A DNA stretch of 64,000 nucleotides from Arcticibacterium sp964021845 (GCF_964021845.1 NZ_CAXHZC010000004.1:434001-498000), one strand, 5' to 3'; counted from the first letter of the stretch, positions 16,452 through 24,630 are shown. The notes: generated by a model not told the origin, from the sequence alone. Program-made: numbers and translations.

Positions 16452-18734
16452 TTAATCCAATGACCATCTCACCCCTAAAAAACCTCTAATTCCTTGATTT
16501 GGAGCATAAACATAACTCGGGTCAAAAGTTAAGGCGTAAGGGTTGTTTGCGGTAGGAACCACATCTCCAGCATCATTAAAGGTCACTTCTCTATCAAATG
16601 GGTCAAAAGAACGTGCAATGCTATTTGCCGCAGGTGTAAAGTTTAAAAGGTTTTTAACGCCACCATATACTTGTATTGAACCTTTATTTGGCGAATAAGT
16701 CAACTGAATATTCTGAATACTCCACCAAGGCGAGGTGTCAGGTCTTGGGTCTAAGTCACCCAACACTGGCAGTTTCATTGGCCCGTAGAGGTTTCCAGTA
16801 TAATCTACCATAATATTTATACGAGGAATGGTGTACGAGGCAGACCAAGTTCCACTGAATTGCTCGGTCAGTAAAGGCCTTTCGGTTTCGCCATTTTCTA
16901 TTAAAGTGTTATCCATAAGAGTGGCACCTGTCGAAAGTTTTAGGCTATTCGCAAAATTGAAATCCACATTGGCAGATATACCCTTTGAAACCGAATACCC
17001 ATCTAGGTTGTCATAAATAATTTTTTGAGGGTCTGTGTCATAATCAGGCACTATTCGGTTGTTGAAATGAGTGTAAAAAGCCGTGAAATCTACGCCGATA
17101 AAACCGTTGTTTTTTGTAATGATTTTGGCCATATAATTAAGGTTGGCATTGATGCTTTTCTCAGGCTCAAGCTCACTTAATATATCTACTGTTCTAGCTC
17201 CTGTAAGTGCGGCATGGTCTTCTGTAAAAAGGTTTACTACCCTAAAACCTGTACCTACATTAAGTCTAAGAATATTGAATTTGTTCAAATTGTATTTGTA
17301 AGCTATTCGCGGTGTGTGAATGCCACCATGCTCTTGATGATAATCAAATCTATAACCTAAGAGTATTTTTTGTTTTTGGTCTAAGGTGATTTCATCTTGA
17401 ACAAAAACACCAGGCAGTAAACTATTTTCAGGAGCAGTAATGTCAAGGTTTTCAGGGCTTGCGGTGGCTGGAGTATTGTCATCATAAAATGTGTGACGAG
17501 CCGCTATTCCCGTAAGTAAATCATGATTTTTTAGAGATTTATCCCAGGTCATTTGAACAAAACCGATGTTTTGCTTCGCAAAGTAAGGTAGGTCTCCATA
17601 GTAAGAATCTTGGTCGTGATTATTATAAGAGAAAGTCAAAGCTAGTTTTTCTTTAGTAGGGAGTTCATATCTTCCTAGTACTTCCCACCTTTTGGTGTAG
17701 ATGCTTTCACCGTATTTTTCTGTTCCACCTCTGAAGGCACTTGTCCAGTCCATTTCACCACCCCACCTGTTTTCATAAAAGTACCTGGCGGCCACATTAA
17801 AGTATTTGTCGCCGCTATGTTTTACACTCCATTTATGAAATAATGAAACACGATGTTGCAGAGTTACGTCTGTGAAGTTGTCTCCATTATTATCAATCGG
17901 GTTCTGATAGTTATAATAATTGACGCCAGTCAAAGTTTGGATTTTTGAGCCTATGGCTTGTTTGAAACCTAAGTCCACATTTAATTCTTGCCAGCTGGTC
18001 ATCATTACATCGGCAGATAATTTAGGAGCTTTTAGCGGCGATTTGGTGATGATATTAATGAGACCACCCACGGCCTCGCTGCCATATAAAGAAGAGGCTG
18101 GTCCTTTAACCACCTCTACACGTTCAATCAAAGAATTCGGAATTCCGGATAAACCATATACCGTGGACAAGCCACTCACTATAGGCATGCCGTCTAACAA
18201 AACCATGGTATAAGGGCCCTCCAGGCCATTTATGTGAATATCACCAGTATTACACACATTACAGTTTAGCTGCGGTCTTACTCCGTTTACGTTTTGCAAA
18301 GCTTCGAAAACGTTAGGTGTAGGATTTCTTTTGAAAAACGCTGGCGTATAAATTTCTACTGGTACGGGGGTTTCTAATCGACTTACTTCTTTCATGGTGC
18401 CAGTTACTACTACTTCATCTAAAGAAGAGGAACTTTCACGCAGTATTATTTCTAAATAGTTGGTTTCTCCGTCTCTTATTTCAGTATTGAGCTTCTTGTT
18501 TTCAAAACCAACAGAGCTGATACTAAGACTTAGTTTCCCAGGCTCTAAATTGTTCAAGGTGAATTTTCCATTTTCATCAGCTTGGGTGCCCTGACCGCTA
18601 TTGTTAGGTAAAATTGTAGCAAACGATACGCTTTCACCTTCTTCTGAGAGAATTTTACCTGTCAGTGAATTATTCTGAGCCAATACTAAAGTGTTGGTAA
18701 CGAGGGTTATCAGTATGTAAAGTAGATGTTTCAA
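16452..18734 (-). CDS. TonB-dependent outer-membrane receptor
   Basis: 760 residues. Signal peptide ends near LVLAQ. A CarboxypepD_reg-like domain (SLTGKILSEEGESVSFATI) is followed by the plug: TGTMKEVSRLETPVPVEIYT, then NCNVCNTGDIHINGLEG, MVLLDGMPIVSG and ERVEVVKGPASSLYGSEAVGGLINI. The remainder is a beta barrel ending in an aromatic-rich strand. The CNVC pair in the plug is seen in one group of ferrienterochelin-type receptors of this phylum; the ligand is unknown. The start is TTG (18732-18734); no ATG exists before the signal peptide. A TAnnTTTG promoter and a possible metal-responsive operator lie upstream. Confidence 0.9.
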   Translation of the reverse strand: MKHLLYILITLVTNTLVLAQNNSLTGKILSEEGESVSFATILPNNSGQGTQADENGKFTLNNLEPGKLSLSISSVGFENKKLNTEIRDGETNYLEIILRESSSSLDEVVVTGTMKEVSRLETPVPVEIYTPAFFKRNPTPNVFEALQNVNGVRPQLNCNVCNTGDIHINGLEGPYTMVLLDGMPIVSGLSTVYGLSGIPNSLIERVEVVKGPASSLYGSEAVGGLINIITKSPLKAPKLSADVMMTSWQELNVDLGFKQAIGSKIQTLTGVNYYNYQNPIDNNGDNFTDVTLQHRVSLFHKWSVKHSGDKYFNVAARYFYENRWGGEMDWTSAFRGGTEKYGESIYTKRWEVLGRYELPTKEKLALTFSYNNHDQDSYYGDLPYFAKQNIGFVQMTWDKSLKNHDLLTGIAARHTFYDDNTPATASPENLDITAPENSLLPGVFVQDEITLDQKQKILLGYRFDYHQEHGGIHTPRIAYKYNLNKFNILRLNVGTGFRVVNLFTEDHAALTGARTVDILSELEPEKSINANLNYMAKIITKNNGFIGVDFTAFYTHFNNRIVPDYDTDPQKIIYDNLDGYSVSKGISANVDFNFANSLKLSTGATLMDNTLIENGETERPLLTEQFSGTWSASYTIPRINIMVDYTGNLYGPMKLPVLGDLDPRPDTSPWWSIQNIQLTYSPNKGSIQVYGGVKNLLNFTPAANSIARSFDPFDREVTFNDAGDVVPTANNPYALTFDPSYVYAPNQGIRGFLGVRWSLD

Positions 18735-18772
18735 ATAATTAAATTAGTTATATATATGTTTTTAATTACGTA

Positions 18773-18804
18773 CAAATATAAAATAAAGTTTAGGCTTGTC
18801 TAAA
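18773..18804 (-). promoter_or_regulatory. TonB receptor promoter with DtxR/MntR-like inverted repeat
   Basis: On the minus strand TATATTTG (bases 18773-18780) matches the Bacteroidetes -7 consensus TAnnTTTG. Just upstream of it, 18789-18804 reads TTTAGGCTTGTCTAAA on the plus strand, a 16-bp inverted repeat with 6 of 8 positions symmetrical. It resembles the TTAGG...CTAA boxes of the DtxR/IdeR/MntR metal regulators. It lies where the spacer between -33 and -7 would be, a usual place for repression. No regulator gene is nearby, so the regulator identity is a guess. Confidence 0.45.
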
Positions 18805-18885
18805 AAAATTAAAATAAACTTTTCGAAGCAGTTAAATTAAACTGGCACAGCCTTTGAAATTAGCTAATAAACAAAACCGACGAAT

Positions 18886-19401
18886 ATGAAATTTTTAGGA
18901 GTAGGAAGCAGAGTAAAACATGAGGAATATGGCTTAGGCGTGGTAATGAATGTGCATTCTACCTATTATGACATTACATTTTATAACCAAGGGAGTGAAA
19001 AAGTGGAGCTGGAAGAACCACTAGAAATAATTGAATATGTAGAAACCGAGAGTGATATGGTGTCTATGTATGAAGTGGAACTCACACTTACTAAACTTCT
19101 TCAAAAATGGAATGGGCAAACCGAAACTGTGCCTTTAGGTGACAGATGGAAGGGAGGAACCATGATTCTAAAACCTGGAGCCGAAGGATTAGCTGCGAAG
19201 GAAATGCCAATAGAGACATTCTTTCATAAAATAGTGATGATGCGTGACAAACTACGTGTGCTAGAACAAAAGGTAAATGCCAGCGATTTAACTGACGAAG
19301 CCAAGGTTGATTGCCAACAATACATTACCCGATGCTACGGCTCCATGACCTCTTTCAATGTCCTTTTCAAAGACAAAGACCATCAGTTTAGTACGAAGTA
19401 G
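18886..19401 (+). CDS. conserved hypothetical protein with small N-terminal beta-barrel motif
   Basis: 171 residues, no signal peptide. Residues 5-45 (GVGSRVKHEEYGLGVVMNV, then YYDITFYNQGSEKVEL) look like the small SH3/Tudor-type barrel found at the end of UvrD/PcrA helicases and in CarD-like proteins, which bind nucleic acid or RNA polymerase. The rest is helical with a well-formed amphipathic stretch (TFFHKIVMMRDKLRVLEQKV). I know similar proteins as Bacteroidetes hypotheticals without assigned role. Divergent from the TonB receptor; convergent with the gene at 19603. Confidence 0.65.
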   Translation: MKFLGVGSRVKHEEYGLGVVMNVHSTYYDITFYNQGSEKVELEEPLEIIEYVETESDMVSMYEVELTLTKLLQKWNGQTETVPLGDRWKGGTMILKPGAEGLAAKEMPIETFFHKIVMMRDKLRVLEQKVNASDLTDEAKVDCQQYITRCYGSMTSFNVLFKDKDHQFSTK

Positions 19402-19433
19402 CTTATTCTTAATTTATTAGAACATTATTTTTG

Positions 19434-19527
19434 AAAGCTCCAGAGAAGCGAAATGTTAATAGAAACGAGATTGAATTTTTAGCTCGTTTGGCGTTATTTT
19501 GGTTCAAAAAGCCAAAATCATGACAAA
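19434..19527. repeat. intergenic repeat, copy A (about 95 bp)
   Basis: Begins with GCTCC-aga-GAAGC (19437-19449, one mismatch) and GAAATGTTAATAG, and ends with a second hairpin, ATTTTGG / CCAAAAT (19496-19502 and 19512-19518), then CATGACAAA. Copy B at 23016-23112 is similar along its whole length, including TTTGGCGTTATTTTGGT. No open frame is conserved between the copies, so the unit is not coding. Two hairpins suggest a non-autonomous or REP-like element. Confidence 0.7.
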
Positions 19528-19545
19528 CAATACTCCCCATAAAAG

Positions 19546-19580
19546 ACAAATTCTCACCTTTCTAAAAAGTGAGAATTTGT
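19546..19580. terminator. bidirectional terminator between convergent genes
   Basis: Perfect 12-bp arms, ACAAATTCTCAC at 19546-19557 and GTGAGAATTTGT at 19569-19580, with an 11-nt loop. On the minus strand the stem runs into CTTTTAT. It lies between the stops of the genes ending at 19401 and 19603. Confidence 0.7.
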
Positions 19581-19602
19581 AATTTAAAGACTATCGAAAG
19601 TT

Positions 19603-20970
19603 CTATTTCTTCAAAAAAGAATAATCATTTCCACCTTCGGTCAATATAACTTTGCTCTCAGCCATATTAAAAGTCAATTTGATGTTCTCCTTCTCATTTA
19701 CAAAAACGTGGTTGCCGATATACTTAAAATCTAGAGGCTCTTGATTCGTGGCTTGAGCTATCAACTTACCCTCCGTTTCCGTAATACTAATTTTGATGGG
19801 CATGTCTTTGGTAGTGTAAGTGCCTAAATACTGCTTAATGTTCTCAATGGACACTTCTGCTATAGGTGTAAACTTCTCAATAGAAAGAAGGTCGTCCACC
19901 GTTTTTAGTCGAGCTATAATGCCCCAACCATAAAAGTCGTTTGCTACCGCCATGGTTATTTCGTTTTTACCTTCTTTAAGATTTAATCTAACAGAACCAT
20001 TTTCTGTAGAAATACGCCCCCTTGGGTATTTCTTCATGTCTTGCATGTAAAGGTTTTTGTCTACATACACCATTTTGTTATTTAAGAAAACCCATAACTC
20101 ATCGCTAAAGCCCAATTCTAGTTCTACCGATTTGGCTATACTGCTTTCTACCACCGCCTTTAACCAAATAACACGTCTCTCTGTACTTTTACCGTAAACT
20201 TTGGTTAGGTTAATAAGTCCCATTCTTTCAGCCGAAATGGATTTTTCAAAAAGACCATTGTCTGGTAAATTATCTGTTGTGATATCTGTGCCTTTAGGTA
20301 AGAGCATAGGAGAGGTCATGGCCCAGTTTCGTATAAAATTAGACTGATGGTCTGTTAGGTCTGGAAGAGCCTCTGGGTGTAATCCTTCTGTGGCATTAGG
20401 CTTTACTATTAGGTTTGAGATATAAGAATTACCATCAAAAGCAATCTTACCTTCAGCCATTCTTCCTTCCAGTTCTGGAATGTTCAGCACTTCTTTCTTA
20501 TTGCAGTACACTTTCATTCGCTTACCAGAAATGACCAATTTTATATGATTCCAGTCTGGTTTAATCTCGGAAGCGGCCTGATATTGCGGTAGCATATCCC
20601 ACATGTTTACCCCATCAATATAGGGAGCATATTGAATGGCCTCATTCGCAAGTTTATCATTCATTTTAAAAACTCGCAGGTAAACAATCTCCTGCTCTTT
20701 GTCATCTTGTCTATGGAAATAAACGCTACTAGAAAAACCTCCGGTAATTGGTTCCATGTCGTACTCAATGGTTCCGTTTTTGAAATTAAGATTTTTGATT
20801 TCAATAGGATTAGCATTAGGAGCAATCTTCATGCTCTGTCTCCCCTTGTAATTAAGGAATTCCACGCTGCCCTCTTTAAAGTCAAAGTTCTCAGGTTTTA
20901 GGTCAATGGACTGTGCCACGCCACTGAAAACCACAGCGACTAATAGGGTTAAGGTAATTAGCTTTTTCAT
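19603..20970 (-). CDS. secreted protein with DUF1080-like (LamG-fold) domain
   Basis: 455 residues from the ATG at 20968-20970. A frame extension to 20997 adds nine residues before the signal peptide and is less likely. Signal peptide ends near VFSGVAQ. Residues about 20-190 form a jelly-roll domain of the DUF1080/LamG type (NGTIEYDMEP, SSSVYFHRQDD, WNHIKLVISGKRMKVYCN). A second beta domain at about 240-370 has SVELELGFSDELWVFLNNKMVY, like a carbohydrate-binding sandwich, and the end resembles a DUF3471-type barrel. No catalytic residues are recognisable. It probably acts in the periplasm or at the surface on sugars or glycoproteins. Confidence 0.7.
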   Translation of the reverse strand: MKKLITLTLLVAVVFSGVAQSIDLKPENFDFKEGSVEFLNYKGRQSMKIAPNANPIEIKNLNFKNGTIEYDMEPITGGFSSSVYFHRQDDKEQEIVYLRVFKMNDKLANEAIQYAPYIDGVNMWDMLPQYQAASEIKPDWNHIKLVISGKRMKVYCNKKEVLNIPELEGRMAEGKIAFDGNSYISNLIVKPNATEGLHPEALPDLTDHQSNFIRNWAMTSPMLLPKGTDITTDNLPDNGLFEKSISAERMGLINLTKVYGKSTERRVIWLKAVVESSIAKSVELELGFSDELWVFLNNKMVYVDKNLYMQDMKKYPRGRISTENGSVRLNLKEGKNEITMAVANDFYGWGIIARLKTVDDLLSIEKFTPIAEVSIENIKQYLGTYTTKDMPIKISITETEGKLIAQATNQEPLDFKYIGNHVFVNEKENIKLTFNMAESKVILTEGGNDYSFLKK

Positions 20971-21094
20971 TTTGCTTGTATGTTTAATGTATCGCAAAAT
21001 TGGCTATTCAGCCTTATATAGCCTGTTCAGGATTTGTTCATTTTTGGTTCAAGGTGGTTTCAGTGATTGTTTTATAAAGAGTTGCTTTAAATAG

Positions 21095-21115
21095 TACCAA
21101 TTTTTGGTATATTTG
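21095..21115 (+). promoter_or_regulatory. ParDE promoter with overlapping operator
   Basis: TACCAA-ttt-TTGGTA at 21095-21109 is a perfect 6-bp inverted repeat. Its right half runs into TATATTTG at 21108-21115, a perfect TAnnTTTG -7 element, 21 bases before the antitoxin start. A TTG lies at 21082-21084, slightly far upstream for -33. This layout fits autorepression by the ribbon-helix-helix antitoxin. Confidence 0.6.
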
Positions 21116-21136
21116 AATAGTTTATTGAATTAGATA

Positions 21137-21388
21137 ATGAGTAAAAACACATCAGTATCCTTAGGTAATTATTTTGACCAGTTTGTTCAAAGCAGTATTA
21201 GCGAAGGTCGCTTTAAAAATGTTAGTGAGGTTATTAGGGCAGGCTTAAGACTTTTGGAAGAAGAAGAAAGTCGGGCTATTGCTTTACGGAATGCTATTCA
21301 AGAAGGAATGGACAGTGGAATTGCAGAAGACTTTGATGCTACAAAACATTTAAAAGAGTTAAAAGCAAGAAAACACTCAAATGGCTAA
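21137..21388 (+). CDS. type II antitoxin, ParD family
   Basis: 83 residues. The N-terminus SVSLGNYFDQFVQSSISEGRFKNVSEVIRAGLRLLEEEE is split here into its two signals: a short beta strand (TSVSLG) and helices of a ribbon-helix-helix DNA-binding domain with the typical SEVIRAGLRLLE. The C-terminal part is charged and would wrap the toxin. ParD dimers neutralise ParE and repress their own promoter, which fits the inverted repeat just upstream. It overlaps the toxin gene by 8 bases. Confidence 0.88.
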   Translation: MSKNTSVSLGNYFDQFVQSSISEGRFKNVSEVIRAGLRLLEEEESRAIALRNAIQEGMDSGIAEDFDATKHLKELKARKHSNG

Positions 21389-21680
21389 GTTTAATCTTAC
21401 AAATAAGGCAGTTGAAGATTTAGGTAAGATTTGGGATTATACTTTTGACGAATGGTCGGAGCGGCAGGCAGATATTTATTATAAGTCTTTCATTTCGACA
21501 TGTAATGAGATTGCGATTAATCCAAGAATAGGTAAAAGCTATGAGGGTATTACTGAATCGCTTTTCGGGATGAAAGTGAATCACCATATTATTTTCTATC
21601 GAATTTTGAGTGAGGATTATATTGAAGTGACTAGAATTCTCCATGAAAGAATGGATTTAAAGAATAGGCTGAAGGATTAA
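21381..21680 (+). CDS. type II toxin, RelE/ParE superfamily
   Basis: 99 residues of the ParE/RelE fold: TNKAVEDLGKIWDYTFDEW, then NPRIGKSYEGI and the C-terminal HHIIFYRILSEDYIEVTRILHERMD, with the IxRILHxRMD end typical of ParE. Studied ParE proteins inhibit DNA gyrase; RelE relatives cut mRNA on the ribosome. The antitoxin partner is of the ParD class, so ParE-type gyrase inhibition is more likely. The start codon lies inside the last codons of the antitoxin gene, which couples their translation. Confidence 0.88.
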   Translation: MAKFNLTNKAVEDLGKIWDYTFDEWSERQADIYYKSFISTCNEIAINPRIGKSYEGITESLFGMKVNHHIIFYRILSEDYIEVTRILHERMDLKNRLKD

Positions 21681-21716
21681 ATTAAAGGAGTTTCGACGAG
21701 TAAGCGTTGAAGAGAA

Positions 21717-22991
21717 ATGATCATGAAAAACCCAACCATCCAAATACTAAAAAAAGCAATTGAAGCTCGGCTGAATTGGGGTGCTGCGGAAGGCTGGAGT
21801 AATTATGACTTTGAAAAACTAAGTGATGAGATTCTGGAAGTCACAGAGGTTAGTTTGAGTGTTTCTACCTTAAAGCGTTTTTTCGGCAAAGTAAAATATC
21901 AAAATAAACCTTCCTTTACCACACTAAACACCCTGGCAGCTTTTGTGGGTTATGAAGATTGGCGAAGCTTTGAAACGGAAGCTGCTTCAGAGAACTCGGA
22001 AGAAATAATTCCTTCTTTAAAAGAAGAGAAGCCAGTAGAAAAGAGGGCTTTTGAATTAAAACCCTATCTGTATTCTAGTTTGGTCTTGCTTTTAGTGGCA
22101 GCACTTTTTCTTTATTTAAAATCTAAGCCAAAATATAATCTAGAAGACTTCCAGTTTTCGTCTAAAACTATGCTGAGTAAAGGTTTGCCTAATTCGGTAG
22201 TTTTTGATTACGATGCCACGGCAGCAAATGAAAATGATACTGTCTTTATCAGTCAAAATTGGGATGTCAGGAGAAAGTTTGCCGTAGATAGAAATAAGAG
22301 GCATCATTCTTCCATTTATTACTATCCTGGGTATTATAGAGCAAAGCTAATGGCTGGCGATTATATATTAAAAGAACATGATATTCAGATAATCACGGAT
22401 GGTTGGCTTGGCGTTTTAGCTAATACCACTAATGATATGCCGCTTTATTTTAGCAAGGAGGAGGTTTATGAGAAAGATGCGGTAGTAGCCAGTAAAGAAC
22501 TTTTGGAGAAGTATGATATTGGGCTCACTCCAGACTTGCCTTTAATTTGGTTTTCAAATCAAAAAGATTTGGAAGGTTTTAAGACGGATAATTTTGAGTT
22601 TGAGATAGAAGTGAAATCAAGTTTTTCCGAAGGGAAAGCGGCTTGTCAAAATATGCAAATCATGCTTCAAGCAAAAGATGATATATTGATAATTCCGCTA
22701 GCTCAGCCCGCCTGTGTCGGTAATATGTATTTGGCGGCCTACGGTTTTGGTACAGATAGCAAGTCGGCAGACCTAAGCGGGTTTGGTGCAGACTTACACG
22801 AATGGACAAAGATAAAAGTGGTTTGTATAGACCGTGAGGTACAGTTTTTTGTAAATGGAAATTTGGCCTACAAGGCCACCACACAAAACCCTGTAAATGA
22901 AATTGTGGGTGTTCATGCGAGGTTTGAAGGACCAGGAAGTATTAGAAATACGGTTTTAAGGTCTGGAGGTATGGAGGTAGTGTTTGACTAG
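21717..22991 (+). CDS. membrane protein with N-terminal HTH-like domain and periplasmic LamG-like domain
   Basis: 424 residues. N-terminal part (1-90): LSDEILEVTEVSLSVSTLKR followed by FFGKVKYQNKPSFTTLNTL and GYEDWRSF, a helix-turn-helix-like module seen at the head of many Bacteroidetes hypotheticals. One membrane helix lies at about 117-135 (SSLVLLLVAALFLYL). The C-terminal 280 residues would be periplasmic; the last 150 have the beta pattern of a LamG/concanavalin fold (FEFEIEVKSS, WTKIKVVCIDREVQFFVNG). The layout is cytoplasmic DNA-binding, one helix, extracellular sensor. It resembles the protein at 46015. It begins 36 bp after the ParE stop, probably by chance. Function inferred only. 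Confidence 0.65.
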   Translation: MIMKNPTIQILKKAIEARLNWGAAEGWSNYDFEKLSDEILEVTEVSLSVSTLKRFFGKVKYQNKPSFTTLNTLAAFVGYEDWRSFETEAASENSEEIIPSLKEEKPVEKRAFELKPYLYSSLVLLLVAALFLYLKSKPKYNLEDFQFSSKTMLSKGLPNSVVFDYDATAANENDTVFISQNWDVRRKFAVDRNKRHHSSIYYYPGYYRAKLMAGDYILKEHDIQIITDGWLGVLANTTNDMPLYFSKEEVYEKDAVVASKELLEKYDIGLTPDLPLIWFSNQKDLEGFKTDNFEFEIEVKSSFSEGKAACQNMQIMLQAKDDILIIPLAQPACVGNMYLAAYGFGTDSKSADLSGFGADLHEWTKIKVVCIDREVQFFVNGNLAYKATTQNPVNEIVGVHARFEGPGSIRNTVLRSGGMEVVFD

Positions 22992-23015
22992 GATTACTAG
23001 ATGTTATTCAGTGTA

Positions 23016-23112
23016 AAAGCTCCAGAGGAGCGAAAGGTTAATAGGAAATTGGAGATAAAAGGCCAATTCGTTTGGCGTTATTTTGGTCTTAAAAGCCAAA
23101 ATTATGACAAAT
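23016..23112. repeat. intergenic repeat, copy B (about 97 bp)
   Basis: GCTCC-aga-GGAGC at 23019-23031 is a perfect palindrome, followed by GAAAGGTTAATAGG and then the second hairpin with ATTTTGG and CCAAAAT around 23079-23102. It matches copy A at 19434-19527. It occupies part of the 326-bp gap before rpmB; bases 23113-23227 of that gap show nothing else I can name. Confidence 0.7.
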
Positions 23113-23227
23113 GTTTTAAGGAATATATTAATCCAATGTGTTTAACAGCATATATTAAAGTCATTTATGTCAATTATAAGGCTAAATGGTAAGTGTTTAA
23201 ATTCCAGATAAAAAAGAAAAGCCCCTC

Positions 23228-23258
23228 TTGCAATTGAATAAAAGATTTAGGATATTTG
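23228..23258 (+). promoter_or_regulatory. rpmB promoter
   Basis: TTG at 23228-23230, 20-nt spacer, then GATATTTG at 23251-23258, one mismatch from the Bacteroidetes TAnnTTTG -7 box. The transcript would start near 23265. A 7-bp hairpin, GTTGCTT / AAGCAGC (23274-23280 and 23286-23292), lies in the leader. Confidence 0.5.
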
Positions 23259-23317
23259 CACCCCAATTGAGGAGTTGCTTCGTGAAAGCAGCAGAATTAT
23301 ACTAAACGAAAGAGATT

Positions 23318-23557
23318 ATGTCAAAGGTTTGTCAAATCACCGGTAAGAGAACAAGAGTTGGTAACAACGTTTCTCACGCAAATAATAGAACGAAGAGAAA
23401 ATTTTATCCTAATCTTCAGAAGCAGAAATTCTTCTTGGAGTCAGAAGGTATTTGGGTAGAGCTTAAAGTTTCTACACAAGCTATGCGTACTATTAACAAG
23501 AAAGGTCTTGAAGCTACTTTAATACAAGCAGCTAAAAAAGGTACTCTTTCTTTGTAA
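23318..23557 (+). CDS. rpmB: 50S ribosomal protein L28
   Basis: 79 residues, normal size. The N-terminus MSKVCQITGKR and the following VGNNVSHANNRTKRKFYPNL are characteristic of L28, a large-subunit protein. The zinc cysteines found in some L28 copies are not present, only Cys5. In many Bacteroidetes rpmB is followed by rpmG and a DUF4295 gene; here a terminator follows at once, so that set is separated. It has its own promoter and terminator. Confidence 0.97.
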   Translation: MSKVCQITGKRTRVGNNVSHANNRTKRKFYPNLQKQKFFLESEGIWVELKVSTQAMRTINKKGLEATLIQAAKKGTLSL

Positions 23558-23579
23558 AAGATATTTTGTAAGAAATGAA

Positions 23580-23609
23580 GGGTCGACCGAAAGGTTTGAC
23601 CCTTTTTTT
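23580..23609 (+). terminator. rho-independent terminator of rpmB
   Basis: GGGTC-GACC... / GGTTTGACCC pair (23580-23589 and 23593-23602) with a short loop, followed by a T7 run. It starts 23 bases after the rpmB stop codon. Confidence 0.85.
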
Positions 23610-23645
23610 GTTGTTTAAGATTCTCCTTATTTTTTTAAAACTTCC

Positions 23646-24473
23646 ATGATGAACTTATCTGAAAAAATTATCAGCACCACCGACTTCTTAAAAGAAAAAA
23701 CAAACGGTTTTACTCCTGAAATTGGAGTTATCTTGGGAACGGGCCTTGGAGGCTTACTGAAAGACATTAAAGTAGCTTACGAAATAGCCTATTCAGATAT
23801 CCCAGGTTTCGTGGAGGCTACCGTAGAGTTTCATTCTGGAAAACTTGTTTTCGGTACGCTTTCAGGTAAAAAAGTGGTATGCATGTCGGGTAGGTTTCAT
23901 TACTATGAGGGCTACAGCATGGAACAGGTTACTTTTCCTGTACGAGTGATGGACAGTTTGGGTATTGATAGGCTTATTATTTCGAATGCTGCTGGAGGGA
24001 TGAATCCTGACTATGCGGTATCTGATTTAATGATAATAGACGATCACATCTCTTTGTTCTTACCAGAGAATCCGCTGGTAGGGGAGTGCATAAAAGGCGA
24101 CAGGTTTCCTGACATGTCGGCACCGTATGATGCAGAAATGATTCAGTTGGCTCATGAGATAGCAGCTGAAAACTCTTTTGACCGAGTACAGCAAGGTGTT
24201 TACGTTAGCGTAAGTGGTCCAGCTTTAGAAAGTAAGGCAGAATATAGACTACTAAGGTTAGTGGGAGCAGACGCCGTAGGAATGAGCACCGTACCAGAAG
24301 CTTTGGTTGCCATTCAGATAGGTTTAAAAGTTTTTGCTATTTCTGTAATTACAGACATGGGTATTCCAGAAACGTTGACCAAAGCAAATATTGAAGATAT
24401 TTTGAAGGCAGCTTATGCGGCAGAGCCTCAAATGACTACTATTATTAAAGGGATACTTGAGCGAATAGGCTAG
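23646..24473 (+). CDS. purine nucleoside phosphorylase
   Basis: 275 residues of the trimeric (class II) PNP family. Visible blocks are GVILGTGLGGLL near 27-38, the phosphate site with GRFHYYEGYSM near 82-92, SNAAGGMNPDYAV near 115-127 and VGMSTVPEALVA near 212-223, which carries the purine-binding region. It cleaves inosine, guanosine and their deoxy forms to base and ribose-1-phosphate for purine salvage. Two ATGs start it in frame (23646 and 23649); the first is listed. It stands alone after the rpmB terminator. Confidence 0.93.
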   Translation: MMNLSEKIISTTDFLKEKTNGFTPEIGVILGTGLGGLLKDIKVAYEIAYSDIPGFVEATVEFHSGKLVFGTLSGKKVVCMSGRFHYYEGYSMEQVTFPVRVMDSLGIDRLIISNAAGGMNPDYAVSDLMIIDDHISLFLPENPLVGECIKGDRFPDMSAPYDAEMIQLAHEIAAENSFDRVQQGVYVSVSGPALESKAEYRLLRLVGADAVGMSTVPEALVAIQIGLKVFAISVITDMGIPETLTKANIEDILKAAYAAEPQMTTIIKGILERIG

Positions 24474-24600
24474 TATTTTTTGCTTACTAAATAGAAATTC
24501 TGAAAAACCTTTTAGCTGGCTCAGTTCGGCTAAACAACACCTTAAACCTCATTGAAAAAGAGATTATTATTAATTGCTTTTAAATAAGTCTATTAGCTGT

Positions 24601-24630
24601 TTTGTTATTTGGATAAATAGGATATTTTTG
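24601..24630 (+). promoter_or_regulatory. promoter of the DUF937-OmpA gene
   Basis: TTTG at 24601-24604, 18-nt spacer, TATTTTTG at 24623-24630. Both halves match the Bacteroidetes housekeeping consensus (TTTG and TAnnTTTG). The leader to the ATG at 24727 would be about 90 nt. Confidence 0.65.

Noticed and set aside
23001..23192. 63-codon open frame in the gap before rpmB
   Set aside because: It runs through the intergenic repeat copy B, its translation has no protein-like pattern, and copy A has no matching frame.
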